From Pseudoalteromonas phenolica (GTDB lineage Bacteria > Pseudomonadota > Gammaproteobacteria > Enterobacterales > Alteromonadaceae): 64,000 nucleotides of DNA. The position numbers and the translations under genes are program-made. The stretch covers positions 1,488,001 through 1,552,000 of the forward strand of contig NZ_CP013187.1 of NCBI RefSeq assembly GCF_001444405.1, written 5' to 3'. A model generated the notes under the pieces. That model made no database searches, was not told the origin of the DNA, and saw only the letters and a list, made by a program, of their open reading frames with translations. Below, piece by piece: positions 43,794-53,570 of the stretch; position 1 is the first letter of the stretch, and the number at the start of each line of letters is the position of its first letter.

Positions 43794-45581
43794 ATGACAC
43801 TTCGTAAGTCTCTGTTAGCTACTTCTATCCTAGCTGCAACATTGGGTTTAACTGCTTGTGGTGGTTCAAGCAGTAATGACACACCTGATCCAACTCCAGC
43901 TCCAACAAACCAAGCACCTACTGATATTTCTCTTTCAGCTTCAGCAATTACTGAAGACACTTTAGGTGTTGTTGTTGGCACTCTAAGCGCAACAGATGAC
44001 AACGCAGAAGGCGCAACTTTTACAGTTGCTGATGACCGCTTCGAAATTACTGAAGGTAGTTTAAAGCTAAAAGACTCAATTGCTATCAACTTTGAGCAAG
44101 AAACTGAAGTTAAAGTAACAGTAACAGTAAAAGATGCTGGTGGCTTAACTTTTGACAAAGAACTAACTCTATCAGTTACTGACGTTGAAGCAGTAGATGG
44201 TGTAAATGTTTATGAGTTTGCTTCTAAACTTGGAACAGGTTCATCAGTTGCTTACACTGGTCAGACTGCACGTCATGCATTATCAGCCGAAATTAAACAC
44301 TACATGGGTTTAATGACTGTTGAGTACATTGAAACAAATAACATTGTAGCAGCAGATGTAAGAGCAAAGCTTGACGCTCTTTGGGGCGATTATGATTCTG
44401 TTTCTGAGAACCCAATCACTCATTTAGGTGATGATTTATCTGGTTATGAGCAAAAAACATTTGCTGCAATTTCAAGTTCAGGTAAAGAGCTTAGCGGTAA
44501 AATCGCTGGTGCTGATGCTTCGAAAATGTATAAAGAATGGGAAGTTGAAGGCAACTTCAAAGGTGTAACTGAGTTCGGTACTCAAGCTAAGACACCAGAA
44601 GGTTTAGTTAAACACTACTTTGACTTATTCATTGCTCAAATTGAAAAAGTAAATGGTGGTGATAGCTTAGAAGATGCTAATGGTGTAGCGATTACCAAAG
44701 CATATATCACACCAGATGGCTTAGACCTTGTTCAACTTGTACAAAAACACACGCTTGGTGCTTTAATGTTCTCTCAAGGTACTGATGATTACCTTGGTGA
44801 AGGCCTTGAGTCTGACAACAAAGTAGCGCAAAAAGAAGGCGTTCTATATACGAAGCTTGAGCACCAATACGATGAAGGTTTCGGTTACTTTGGCGCATCA
44901 CGTAACTACCTAGAATACTCAGATGACGAAATTGCTAAAAAAGGCGGTCGTGATGAATTCCAAGGTAAAAATGATATTGACGGCGATGGTGTTATTGACC
45001 TAGCGTCTGAATTTGTATGGGGTAACTCATCAAATGCTGCTAAACGTGACCGTGGTGCTGAGGAAACAACAGATTTCACTGCTGAAGCAATGGTTAACTT
45101 CATCGCGGGCCGTAAAATCATCACAGATAACTTCGGCACTGATGTAGCTGATTTTTCTGATGAATTGAAAGCACAGTTTAACAAGCATGTTTTCGATGCA
45201 GCTCTTGGCTGGGAAAAAGCGATTGCAGCGACAGTGGTTCATTACATTAATGACTCTATTAGCGATATCGAAAACTTAAAAGATGGTGAATACACTACTG
45301 ATGAGTTTGCGACTTACGCGAAGCATTGGGGTGAGATGAAAGGTTTCGCGTTAAACTTCCAGTTTAGCCCATTCTCTCCATTTGCTGAAGATGATTTAAA
45401 CCCGAAAAAAGCTGATTTTGGTGAGGCTAAATTCGTTGAAGTTCACACACTAATGGGTGATAAGCCATTAGTAACGGGTACAACTGAAGAGTTTGAAGCC
45501 TACGCAGAAAAATTACGCCAAGCACGTGACATTCTAGCTGACGCATATGACTTTGCAGAAGAAAACGCTAAAAACTGGTAA
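43794..45581 (+). CDS. DUF4856-like lipoprotein with cadherin-like domain
   Basis: A 595-residue lipoprotein: signal peptide with lipobox LTAC (Cys22), a Ser/Pro-rich linker, a cadherin-like domain (about 42-145: APTDISLSASAITEDT, FEITEGSLKLKDS, VTVTVKDAGG) and a long C-terminal part that I match to the DUF4856 family (YEFASKLGTGSSVAYTGQTARH...). Such proteins sit with imelysin-like lipoproteins and TonB receptors and are thought to act in iron capture at the cell surface, without proof. AAGGGA precedes the ATG. First gene of the cluster; a hairpin follows. Confidence 0.75.
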   Translation: MTLRKSLLATSILAATLGLTACGGSSSNDTPDPTPAPTNQAPTDISLSASAITEDTLGVVVGTLSATDDNAEGATFTVADDRFEITEGSLKLKDSIAINFEQETEVKVTVTVKDAGGLTFDKELTLSVTDVEAVDGVNVYEFASKLGTGSSVAYTGQTARHALSAEIKHYMGLMTVEYIETNNIVAADVRAKLDALWGDYDSVSENPITHLGDDLSGYEQKTFAAISSSGKELSGKIAGADASKMYKEWEVEGNFKGVTEFGTQAKTPEGLVKHYFDLFIAQIEKVNGGDSLEDANGVAITKAYITPDGLDLVQLVQKHTLGALMFSQGTDDYLGEGLESDNKVAQKEGVLYTKLEHQYDEGFGYFGASRNYLEYSDDEIAKKGGRDEFQGKNDIDGDGVIDLASEFVWGNSSNAAKRDRGAEETTDFTAEAMVNFIAGRKIITDNFGTDVADFSDELKAQFNKHVFDAALGWEKAIAATVVHYINDSISDIENLKDGEYTTDEFATYAKHWGEMKGFALNFQFSPFSPFAEDDLNPKKADFGEAKFVEVHTLMGDKPLVTGTTEEFEAYAEKLRQARDILADAYDFAEENAKNW

Positions 45582-45604
45582 TAGTTTTAGCTAACAATAT
45601 ATTG

Positions 45605-45636
45605 AAAGGTTAGTGATTTAGGTTACTAACCTTTTT
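45605..45636 (+). terminator. Terminator or attenuator inside the iron cluster
   Basis: A perfect 10-bp stem AAAGGTTAGT / ACTAACCTTT with a 10-nt loop and T run. It lies between the first and second gene of the cluster and may lower expression of the downstream genes. Confidence 0.75.
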
Positions 45637-45671
45637 CTGTATCTATGATTCGAGATTTTAGGATTAATTTT

Positions 45672-46958
45672 ATGTTGAGATCCGCAAAACTTAAGCCATT
45701 GGCTTTAGCTACTTCTTTAATACTTGGCCTGGCAGCATGCTCAGAGAGCACTTCGAGCAGTCAAGGTGAAAACTTTGATGGTGGCACACCAGTTGTCGAT
45801 AACGGTGGAAGTACAACAAGCTTCGATGAAACGGCCTTATTAGCTAACTTAGTTGATAACGTAATGACACCTACTTTCGTTTCATTTAAGGAACAAGCAG
45901 AGAAAAATAGTACAACATTAGCAGCTTACTGCGATGTTGAAAAATCGGTTGCTGCAGGAGAAAGCGAGGAACAAGCTAGGTTAGATGCGCTTGCAGTGGC
46001 TCAATCGAGTTGGAGAATTACAACTGCAATCTGGCAACAAGCAGAACTGATGCAGGTAGGTCCGCTTGCGACGAATGAAGGTGAGCTAAGAAATTTAATT
46101 TATTCATGGCCTGCAAAGAGTACGTGTGGCGTTGACCAAGACACAGCATATTTCGAAGATGGTGTCATCAATTTAGATGAAAGCCGCCCGTATGATATTA
46201 AAAACCGAACAGCAACTCGTCGAGGTTTAGTCAGTTTAGAACACTTGTTATTTAGCACAGAATTGGATCACAGCTGCTCAATTGCTAATGATGCGCTTGC
46301 TGATTGGAATAGTCGAACTGATGGTGAACGTCGTGTTGCTCGTTGTGAGTTTGCACTCGAAGTAGCAAATGATTTAGTTGATAACTCAAAAGTTTTATTA
46401 GAAAAATGGCAGGGTGAAACTGGCTATGCCCTTGAACTTAAAAAAGCGGGTGAGCCAGGCAACAGCTTTGACAGTGCGCATGCTGCGGTAAATGTAATTA
46501 CTAATGCAATGTTTTATGCTGATAAACAATTAAAAGACCAAAAGTTGGCGCTTCCTCTTGGCTACTTCAGCAACTCTTGCGGCCTAGAAGCGTGTGCAGA
46601 AGATGTAGAATCGCCAGTGGCTGCTAACTCTTTAGCAAATATGAAAGCGAATCTAGCTGCATTTGAAAAGTTATTTACTGGCAATGGCACAGCTGCAGAA
46701 AATACAACTGGTTTTGATGATTTCTTAGATTTTGAAAGTGGTTCTGATATAAAAGAAGCCATGTTGAAAGGGATTCAGGATTCAAATGCAGCAATTGATG
46801 CAATTGACGGCAACTTGCAGCAAGCACTTGTAAATGAAAAAGAAAAAGTTGAGCACACTCACGCTAAAGTTAAGGATATAACAGATCAATTCAAGCATGA
46901 CTTCATTAATAAGTTAGCACTTGAACTACCTAAAACTTCAGCAGGCGACAACGATTAA
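45672..46958 (+). CDS. Imelysin-family (M75-like) lipoprotein
   Basis: A 428-residue lipoprotein with lipobox LAAC (Cys23) and an imelysin-like helical domain (about 60-410: WRITTAIWQQAELMQVGPL, RNLIYSWP, RRGLVSLEHLLF). Imelysin proteins are Fur-regulated envelope proteins of iron uptake. The family motif GxHxxE reads GLVSLE here, so the metal-binding His is replaced by Val and peptidase activity is unlikely. The start is the ATG at 45672 with AGGA 8 bp upstream; an upstream ATG at 45645 has no ribosome binding site. It is followed 12 bp later by the receptor gene. Confidence 0.82.
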   Translation: MLRSAKLKPLALATSLILGLAACSESTSSSQGENFDGGTPVVDNGGSTTSFDETALLANLVDNVMTPTFVSFKEQAEKNSTTLAAYCDVEKSVAAGESEEQARLDALAVAQSSWRITTAIWQQAELMQVGPLATNEGELRNLIYSWPAKSTCGVDQDTAYFEDGVINLDESRPYDIKNRTATRRGLVSLEHLLFSTELDHSCSIANDALADWNSRTDGERRVARCEFALEVANDLVDNSKVLLEKWQGETGYALELKKAGEPGNSFDSAHAAVNVITNAMFYADKQLKDQKLALPLGYFSNSCGLEACAEDVESPVAANSLANMKANLAAFEKLFTGNGTAAENTTGFDDFLDFESGSDIKEAMLKGIQDSNAAIDAIDGNLQQALVNEKEKVEHTHAKVKDITDQFKHDFINKLALELPKTSAGDND

Positions 46959-46970
46959 AGAGCGAGTTCT

Positions 46971-49184
46971 ATGAAAAAAACACTTTTAGCATTAGCTGTA
47001 GCAAGTATTGCGACCTCTGCGTTTGCTGATAATAAACAGGAAACGAGCGGTGATAATATTGAACACATTACAATACTAAGCCATACAGATAAACTTCGCA
47101 CAGAGGCGGGTTCAACGACTTTGCTAACAGAAGTTGAGCTTGAGAAGTTTGAGTATGATGATATTCACCGTATTTTAAGTAAAGTACCTGGCGTAAATAT
47201 TAGGGAAGAAGATGGTTATGGTCTGCGTCCAAATATTGGCTTTAGAGGGGTAACACCCGAGCGAAGCAAAAAGATAACAATAATGGAAGATGGTGTATTG
47301 ATTGGGCCTTCTCCTTATTCTGCGTCAGCAGCGTACTATTTTCCAGTACCTACGCGTATGACTGCGGTTGAAGTATTTAAAGGGCCAGCAGCCATAAAGC
47401 ATGGTCCTCAAACCGTGGCTGGTGCGCTTAACTTTGTGACTAGGCAAGTACCTGAGTTCACTGAAGGTGGTATCGATATAGCAAGAGGAACTGACGGGTA
47501 TCAAAAAGTACATGGGCACTTTGGCTCAGTTGTTAATAACGTAGGTTTTTTAGTCGAAGGCGTAAATCTAAAAGCTGATGGCTTTAAAGAATTAGATGGT
47601 GGTGGTAACACAGGCTTCGATAAAAATGACCTTTTAGCTAAATTTAACTATCAATTGACTAATGATGGGGTAGACCATACGTTTGGGCTTAAACTGTCAT
47701 ATGCTGATGAAAAGTCAGACGAAACATATTTAGGTCTAACTGATGCAGATTTTGCTGAAAACCCATACAGACGTTATGCAGCGACTCAGCCGGCATTAAT
47801 GGACACTAAACACCAGCAGTTCATGTTTTCGCACAATATGTCAGACGATAATTTATCAATGACAACCCGTGTTTATCGACATGATTATGAACGAGCTTGG
47901 TTGAAGCTTAGTAAGTTAGTAGGCTCGCAAGCTAGTTTGTCAGCTATTTTGGCTAACCCTGAAAAATATGAAAGAGAATACGCAGTTATCTCTGGCACAC
48001 AAAACTCAGTAGAATCAGGCAGCACAACGCATTATTTACTAATGGGTACCAATGATCGCGAATACTTCTCTCAGGGTATTCAAGTTGATGGTAATTATGA
48101 CTTCTCAATTCAGGGTGTTGAGCACAAGCTTGCTTTCGGTGTTCGTTTACATGAAGATGAAATAGAACGTAAGCACTTTACTGAAACATATGAAATGGAA
48201 GACGGTTTTGCGCTAAAAACAGCTGAAGAAGCTGTATTCACCACGACAAATATCGAAAACACGAAAGCGCTTTCAGTTTACATTGAAGATACTGTGACGC
48301 TGGGTCATTTAACTGTATCTGCAGGTGTACGCGGCGAAAGCATGGACATGTACTATACAGATAAAAAAGATACTGACGATTGGCAAAAGAAAAAGACTAC
48401 GATCTGGTTACCAGGCGTGAGTGGTTTTTATCAATTAAATGATGACTCTGGTTTATTGTTTGGTGTGCACCAAGGCTTTGTTCCAAGTAGTCCTAAACAA
48501 GCTGCAGATATCGAAGTTGAAAAGAGTGTTAACTATGAGTTTGGTGGTCGATTTAATGATGGAATAACGCAATTCGAAGCTGTTGCATTCTTCAATGACT
48601 ACAGCAATTTAAAAGAAAGTTGTGGATTTTCAAATTGTGGTATCGATGAGGCAATAGACCAAGAATTCAATGGTGGTGAAGTTGATGTATACGGCCTAGA
48701 AACACAATTTTCTCAGCGCTATCCTCTGAACCTACAAATAGATATCCCTTATGGCTTTGTTTATACATACACTAAAGGTGAGTTTAAAACAAATTTCACA
48801 TCAGACTTTGATCAATGGGGTAAAGTGACGTCTGGTGACAGCCTTCCATATGTTCCTGAGCATCAGTTTGCATTTAATATTGGTCTTGAGGCAAGCGAGT
48901 GGTACACCAATTTAAGCATTAAGAATGTTTCTTCAATGCAAGAAAGAGCTGGTGACCTTGTTGATGATAATGGCGACATTATTGCTGATGGTCTAAATGG
49001 TGCGAAAACTGATAGTGCTATTACGGTTGATATATCTGCGGGTTACGATTTTGATAAGTATGGACGTATCTATCTTAAGATTGATAACTTACTTGATGAA
49101 GAGAAAGTAGTGAGTCGCCGACCTTATGGTGCACGTCCTGGCAAACCAAGACAAGTTATATTCGGTTATAAATATCAGTTTTAA
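46971..49184 (+). CDS. TonB-dependent receptor (FecA-like, iron type)
   Basis: A 737-residue outer-membrane receptor: signal peptide (AFA-DN), a TonB box-like EHITILSHTD (about 30-39), a plug domain (IHRILSKVPGVNIREEDGYGLRPNIGFRG, EVFKGPAAIKHGPQTVAGALNFVT) and a 22-strand barrel ending in YKYQF. The plug resembles Fe(III)-dicitrate/FecA-type receptors. Placed right after the imelysin gene it is probably the transport partner of the two lipoproteins. The ligand is not known; iron or heme complexes are the best guess. Confidence 0.88.
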   Translation: MKKTLLALAVASIATSAFADNKQETSGDNIEHITILSHTDKLRTEAGSTTLLTEVELEKFEYDDIHRILSKVPGVNIREEDGYGLRPNIGFRGVTPERSKKITIMEDGVLIGPSPYSASAAYYFPVPTRMTAVEVFKGPAAIKHGPQTVAGALNFVTRQVPEFTEGGIDIARGTDGYQKVHGHFGSVVNNVGFLVEGVNLKADGFKELDGGGNTGFDKNDLLAKFNYQLTNDGVDHTFGLKLSYADEKSDETYLGLTDADFAENPYRRYAATQPALMDTKHQQFMFSHNMSDDNLSMTTRVYRHDYERAWLKLSKLVGSQASLSAILANPEKYEREYAVISGTQNSVESGSTTHYLLMGTNDREYFSQGIQVDGNYDFSIQGVEHKLAFGVRLHEDEIERKHFTETYEMEDGFALKTAEEAVFTTTNIENTKALSVYIEDTVTLGHLTVSAGVRGESMDMYYTDKKDTDDWQKKKTTIWLPGVSGFYQLNDDSGLLFGVHQGFVPSSPKQAADIEVEKSVNYEFGGRFNDGITQFEAVAFFNDYSNLKESCGFSNCGIDEAIDQEFNGGEVDVYGLETQFSQRYPLNLQIDIPYGFVYTYTKGEFKTNFTSDFDQWGKVTSGDSLPYVPEHQFAFNIGLEASEWYTNLSIKNVSSMQERAGDLVDDNGDIIADGLNGAKTDSAITVDISAGYDFDKYGRIYLKIDNLLDEEKVVSRRPYGARPGKPRQVIFGYKYQF

Positions 49185-49205
49185 CAGATTTTTATTTGTA
49201 TTAAT

Positions 49206-49230
49206 AAGGGCCACTTGTGGCCCTTTTTCG
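49206..49230 (+). terminator. Terminator after the FecA-like receptor
   Basis: Perfect 9-bp stem AAGGGCCAC / GTGGCCCTT with a 2-nt TT centre (effective loop larger) and a T run. It ends the lipoprotein-receptor transcription unit. Confidence 0.85.
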
Positions 49231-49357
49231 TATAATTTTTTAGCGTAATACAGAACGATATAAATACATAAGTTTTTATAAATTTTCATGTGTCATAATA
49301 TATCGTGTCCATTAAAACAAAATTACATCTCTATATTTCAGTGTTAAGGGAGAATGT

Positions 49358-50350
49358 GTGTTAGAGCAAATTTGGCAAGACTTATCAGCATTGCCTTCCT
49401 ATCTAATTGACGCTAACAAGCGCATATATATTCCGTATTTACTTAGTGCGGTTGTTATGGCGTTTTTTGTTTATGCACAAATTGAAAAGTCGAAAAGTGG
49501 TAAAGGTTTTTTGCGTTTTTTATTTCCTAGAGATGTTTGGTTGTGTAAAAGTGCGAAATTAGATTACACACTGTTAATAACTAATAAAGTAATTAAAGCT
49601 GCAACGTTTGCCCCGCTCGTATTAACAATGGTACCAGTTGCGATAGCTGTTACAGATTTTCTAGAATGGGTGCTCGGTAAACCGCTTATGTTGCAGTGGC
49701 CAGAAGCAAGTGTGATTGCTTTTTTTACACTCATACTATTTTTGCTTGATGATTTCACCCGATATTTATTGCATTTGTTACTTCATAAAGTGCCATTTTT
49801 ATGGGAGTTCCATAAAGTTCACCACTCAGCGAAGGTGCTGACACCATTTACTATTTATCGAACCCATCCTGTTGAGAGCTATTTATATGCTTGTAGAATG
49901 GCTGTAACGCAGGGGATCGCTGTTGGTGTGGGCTTTCATCTATTTGGCACTTCGTTGAGCATGTTCGACATTCTAGGTGCAAATGCCTTTGTATTCTTGT
50001 TTAATATTTTTGGTGCTAATTTAAGACACTCCCACATTTGGTTTAGTTGGGGAGACAAATTAGAAGGGTGGTTTATTAGCCCAGCTCAACATCAGGTTCA
50101 TCACAGCGATAATCCTAAGCACTTTGATACTAACTTAGGTTCAGCATTGGCTATTTGGGACAAGCTAGGTGGGACTTTAATAAAAGCATCTGAGGCTGGC
50201 AAAGTAAGTATTGGCGTTGGTAAATATGACGCTAAACATGATTCTGTTTATGCAATTTATTGGTTACCAATAAAGCTAGCTGTTCTCACTCTTATACCTA
50301 AGAAAGTTATTAAAAAAGAAGTTTTAAAAGAGAAAGAAACAAATAAGTAA
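49358..50350 (+). CDS. Sterol desaturase / fatty-acid hydroxylase family membrane enzyme
   Basis: A 330-residue membrane di-iron enzyme with several TM segments and the histidine boxes HLLLHKVPFLWEFHKVHH (about 144-161) and HQVHH. The family hydroxylates or desaturates lipids with O2. The start is GTG with AAGGGAG 5 bp upstream. It follows the receptor gene after a terminator and a 170-bp gap, so it probably has its own promoter. Similar enzymes often sit beside imelysin/TonB-receptor clusters, for unclear reasons. Substrate unknown. Confidence 0.82.
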   Translation: MLEQIWQDLSALPSYLIDANKRIYIPYLLSAVVMAFFVYAQIEKSKSGKGFLRFLFPRDVWLCKSAKLDYTLLITNKVIKAATFAPLVLTMVPVAIAVTDFLEWVLGKPLMLQWPEASVIAFFTLILFLLDDFTRYLLHLLLHKVPFLWEFHKVHHSAKVLTPFTIYRTHPVESYLYACRMAVTQGIAVGVGFHLFGTSLSMFDILGANAFVFLFNIFGANLRHSHIWFSWGDKLEGWFISPAQHQVHHSDNPKHFDTNLGSALAIWDKLGGTLIKASEAGKVSIGVGKYDAKHDSVYAIYWLPIKLAVLTLIPKKVIKKEVLKEKETNK

Positions 50351-50368
50351 TACTCAGTAGGAAAGAAG

Positions 50369-50398
50369 ATAGGCTGGCGACGGGCATTGCCAGCCTAT
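50369..50398 (+). terminator. Stem-loop between convergent genes
   Basis: Perfect 10-bp stem ATAGGCTGGC / GCCAGCCTAT with a 10-nt loop. It has no T tract on the plus strand, so it may act as a processing or transcription barrier for both neighbours. Confidence 0.5.
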
Positions 50399-50425
50399 AA
50401 GTCGGAGAGTAGGCTCCCCAATTAA

Positions 50426-50707
50426 TTAATGAACGACTTTGCTTTGTTTATAAAAGCCAAGGTCATTAAGTGTTTCAATTATTTTCGGGTCATCTAATCT
50501 AGATGGGGCTGATTCTTTTCTCAAAAAATGATCAGCAGGAACACTGTGCATATCTAACATTTTATTAAATAGTACAGTGCGAATTGTCAGCGCTGTCATT
50601 CCGTTGTCCTGCAGCTCGTCAAGTCGGCTTTGCAGATCCATAAAAGGACTTGCTTTAACGTCATCCACCACGGCCGAAAAATTTAATTCTGCCTTACTTT
50701 TACGCAT
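50426..50707 (-). CDS. Hypothetical small protein
   Basis: A 93-residue protein that I do not recognise. It is rich in charged residues, mostly helical, without signal peptide or membrane segment (KSKAELNFSAVVDDVKASPF, DLQSRLDELQDNGMTAL). The ATG at 50707 has GAGAGG 7 bp upstream, preferred over a TTG one codon earlier. Stand-alone gene, convergent with the hydroxylase. Confidence 0.6.
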   Translation of the reverse strand: MRKSKAELNFSAVVDDVKASPFMDLQSRLDELQDNGMTALTIRTVLFNKMLDMHSVPADHFLRKESAPSRLDDPKIIETLNDLGFYKQSKVVH

Positions 50708-50934
50708 CAATGCCTCTCGCTTGCCAAAAATTCCAAAAAATAAGAGCTTAATGTCTGTCTGATTTATACAAAAATTGTGTTTAAAATAGAGACTTAGCTC
50801 ATAAGACCGTTCCAGTTTACTCTTTTTTTGAGCATGATTTCTACGGCACTTGTAAAGCTTTGTAAATCGGCTTGCATTTTAAAGAATTAGTATAGTTAGA
50901 CGTCTAGATGTAAGTTGTTGAGAGGTAAATAGAA

Positions 50935-50970
50935 ATAGTTATCAGTACCCAGTACGATACTGATAACTAT
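50935..50970 (-). terminator. Terminator after the CPA2 antiporter gene
   Basis: Perfect 13-bp stem ATAGTTATCAGTA / TACTGATAACTAT with a 10-nt loop, 9 bp past the stop on the minus strand and followed by TTCTATTT. The other part of the gap 50708-50934 holds nothing that I recognise. Confidence 0.65.
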
Positions 50971-50978
50971 TATTCATA

Positions 50979-52550
50979 TTAATTAAATATTTTTTGACTA
51001 ACATGTTCAGCGAAGCCACTACCAGCTTCTAAGTAGAAGTTATAGGTAAATTCTACCCCCATTTCTTCAAGCTCACGCTGTTGGTCTGGATAGTATGCAA
51101 TTGCACTTACACGACCGCTGAAACCCGATGCTCTCAATTGTTCTAAAGCAAAAATGTTTTGCATATGTTTAGGCATGGCTAACATAACCATGTCAACGTC
51201 AGAGTGATTCATGCGCTGCCAGAAATCCGGATCTGTCGCATCAGCGAGTAAAACACGACGGTTGCGCTTCACATGCTTTTCAACGACTTCCGGTTTGATA
51301 TCAATACCAGCTACCTTACCAGGGTGCGACGCTTCTATGGTTTCATAAGCACCCGTACCAATTCTGCCCATACCGAAGATTACAATTTTAGTGTCGGTTA
51401 AATTAACCGGTAGCTCTTCTTCTAATCGCTTGTCGCTTTCAAATCTCAATAACCAAGGCTCGAGTTTCACGTATAACTCATTTGCGCGTTTATTAAGGGG
51501 AGAGGCAATGACAAAGGTAATAGAAACTGCTATCGCTACAACAGCTAACCAATCGCTAGTTATTAACCCTGTAGAAGCTGCTACGGCACAAACGATTAAA
51601 CCAAACTCGCTATAATTTGAAAGTGTGAATGCACTCAGCAAAGAGGTGCGTGCTCTTAGCTTAAATAGGTTCGTTAATACGTAATACATAATTACTTTAA
51701 TTGGTAAAACTAAAATTAGCATAACCGCAACTAACAGTGCATTAGGTGTAATATTTGCGTTTAGGCCAATATTTAAGAAAAAGCCGACAAGTAAAATGTC
51801 TTTCACATTGAGTAATGATTTAGATAACTCACTGGCTTTTTTATGTGGGGCAAACATCATACCTATGATAAGAGCACCTAAATCGCCTTTTAACCCTGCA
51901 AATTCGAAAGCATGGTAGCCAATTACCAAGGCGAAGAAAAAACCGAAGAGAGGTAACAGTTCACCGTGTTTAGAGCGATTTAGCACCCAGAACATGACGG
52001 GTCTGAATAAAGGCAGTGCGACTAAAAGTCCAAGCGCCCAGATATTTGGCATTTTCCCCGTGCTGACAGCCAAAAAGATAACCGCGAAAATATCTTGCAT
52101 AACCAAGATGCCAATGGCTATTTTACCATGTAAGGCAGACATTTCACCGCGCTCTTCTAGTACCTTTACCGCAAATACGGTACTTGAGAAGCTAAATGCA
52201 AAACCCACAAGCAAAGCACTTGAGGTATCTAAAGTGCTGAATAGGGGCAGTGAAGCCGCACCTAATAACAATAACAGGCTGGCAAAAAATGCAGTGCTTA
52301 AAACAATGTGCAGTGTTGCTGGACCCCAGACCTGAGGCTTAACTAAATTACCAACTTTTAGTTTTAGGCCAATGCTAAACAAAAGAATTGTGACACCGAG
52401 ATCAGCTAACTGTGTGAGTAAATCAGTTGTCTGATGACCCATAAGGTTCAAGACAAACCCAGCCATTAAAAAACCAATTAATGGTGGTAACTTGAGTTGG
52501 TAAATAGAAAATCCGCAAGCGAATGCGACAGCAAAAAACAACAGTTCCAT
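50979..52550 (-). CDS. CPA2-family cation:proton antiporter with RCK domain (Kef/YbaL-like)
   Basis: About 523 residues: 11-13 membrane segments (from MELLFFAVAFACGFSIYQLKLPP) with the GFLMAGFVLN and FSFSSTVFAVKVLEERGE helices of the exchanger core, then an RCK/TrkA-N domain (DTKIVIFGMGRIGTGAYE, about 400-520). It exports K+ or Na+ in exchange for H+, probably under NAD(H) or redox control. The start is placed at the ATG at 52550, where homologues begin; the frame is open to a TTG at 52613, and no start has a strong ribosome binding site. Confidence 0.82.
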   Translation of the reverse strand: MELLFFAVAFACGFSIYQLKLPPLIGFLMAGFVLNLMGHQTTDLLTQLADLGVTILLFSIGLKLKVGNLVKPQVWGPATLHIVLSTAFFASLLLLLGAASLPLFSTLDTSSALLVGFAFSFSSTVFAVKVLEERGEMSALHGKIAIGILVMQDIFAVIFLAVSTGKMPNIWALGLLVALPLFRPVMFWVLNRSKHGELLPLFGFFFALVIGYHAFEFAGLKGDLGALIIGMMFAPHKKASELSKSLLNVKDILLVGFFLNIGLNANITPNALLVAVMLILVLPIKVIMYYVLTNLFKLRARTSLLSAFTLSNYSEFGLIVCAVAASTGLITSDWLAVVAIAVSITFVIASPLNKRANELYVKLEPWLLRFESDKRLEEELPVNLTDTKIVIFGMGRIGTGAYETIEASHPGKVAGIDIKPEVVEKHVKRNRRVLLADATDPDFWQRMNHSDVDMVMLAMPKHMQNIFALEQLRASGFSGRVSAIAYYPDQQRELEEMGVEFTYNFYLEAGSGFAEHVSQKIFN

Positions 52551-52756
52551 ATTCAATATATTTAAGCGAAATTGATTAGTCATATTAGCAAAACTGACTG
52601 ATTTATAAATCAAAACTTTAGGCTAATACTGCGTAAAATCTGACTAACTTGTTATCAGTGATAGATATTTGCATTAAAAACAAAAATTTTCGCTGACAAG
52701 ATTTAATAAATGTGGTTAAGATGCAGTTAGAAGGAATAATCTCTACAGGAGAGGCG

Positions 52757-53500
52757 ATGTTTAAAAAAATCCTTGCATCTGTGGGTATCGGGGCTGCGAA
52801 GGTCGATACTATTTTAGAAACTGAGCACTTATATCCAGGTCAAAAGTTTCAAGCACAAATTATTGTTGAAGGCGGAGATGTTGAACAACAGGTATCCGGC
52901 TTAGAATTAGCACTGATGACTCGAGTCAAAGTTGAGTCAGATGATGGCGAATATTTTACCAATCATGTTTTAGATAAGTGGCGTATTTCAGAGCAATTTG
53001 TAATTTCGCCTGGGGAAAAGAAAGTAATCCCGTTTGAAGCTAGGCTGCATTCAGAAACTCCGATCACTGAGCTAAACGCTGGCTATAATCATTCGTTTGT
53101 TTGGGTTGAAACCGGTCTGGATATTGATTTGGCCATTGATCCTAATGACAAAGACACTTTGCATATTTACCCGAACGAAGCTGTCAAAGCTTGTATGCAG
53201 GCCATGGACAAACTCGGTTTCAGCTTAGTAAAAGCGGATGTTGAAAAAGGGTATCTGAGAGCCTCTAGCTTTCAATCAACATCAGGTTGCTATCAAGAGC
53301 TAGAATATAGGCCAAATAGCCGTTCTTTATTTGGTATTCAAGAGATTGAGTTATCATTTGTGCCTGAAGCACACAAAACTCACGTATTAATAGAACTTGA
53401 TCGTGCATTTAGAGGCGATGGGTATGTTGATCTAACGATTGAGCATGACCATGTGAATGTATCTCAATTATGTGATCAGTTAGAAAGACTATTTAACTAA
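52757..53500 (+). CDS. Spo0M-like (SpoOM, arrestin-fold) protein
   Basis: A 247-residue soluble protein of the sporulation-control Spo0M family, despite the host not forming spores; the role in Gammaproteobacteria is unknown. Signature: MFKKILASVGIGAAKVDTIL, LYPGQKFQAQIIVEGGDVEQ, RISEQFVISPGEKKVIPF. The ATG at 52757 has AGGAGAGG directly upstream; the frame is open to 52712 but without a ribosome binding site. It is read divergently from the antiporter gene. Confidence 0.85.
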   Translation: MFKKILASVGIGAAKVDTILETEHLYPGQKFQAQIIVEGGDVEQQVSGLELALMTRVKVESDDGEYFTNHVLDKWRISEQFVISPGEKKVIPFEARLHSETPITELNAGYNHSFVWVETGLDIDLAIDPNDKDTLHIYPNEAVKACMQAMDKLGFSLVKADVEKGYLRASSFQSTSGCYQELEYRPNSRSLFGIQEIELSFVPEAHKTHVLIELDRAFRGDGYVDLTIEHDHVNVSQLCDQLERLFN

Positions 53501-53526
53501 ATTCGTACCTATTATTTTATTAAAAG

Positions 53527-53557
53527 CCTAGCTAGCATGGTTTAGCTAGGTTTTTTT
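53527..53557 (+). terminator. Terminator after the Spo0M-like gene
   Basis: Perfect 8-bp stem CCTAGCTA / TAGCTAGG with an 8-nt loop and seven T. It lies just before the acetyltransferase gene. Confidence 0.85.
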
Positions 53558-53570
53558 ATCGGTGAAAAAC

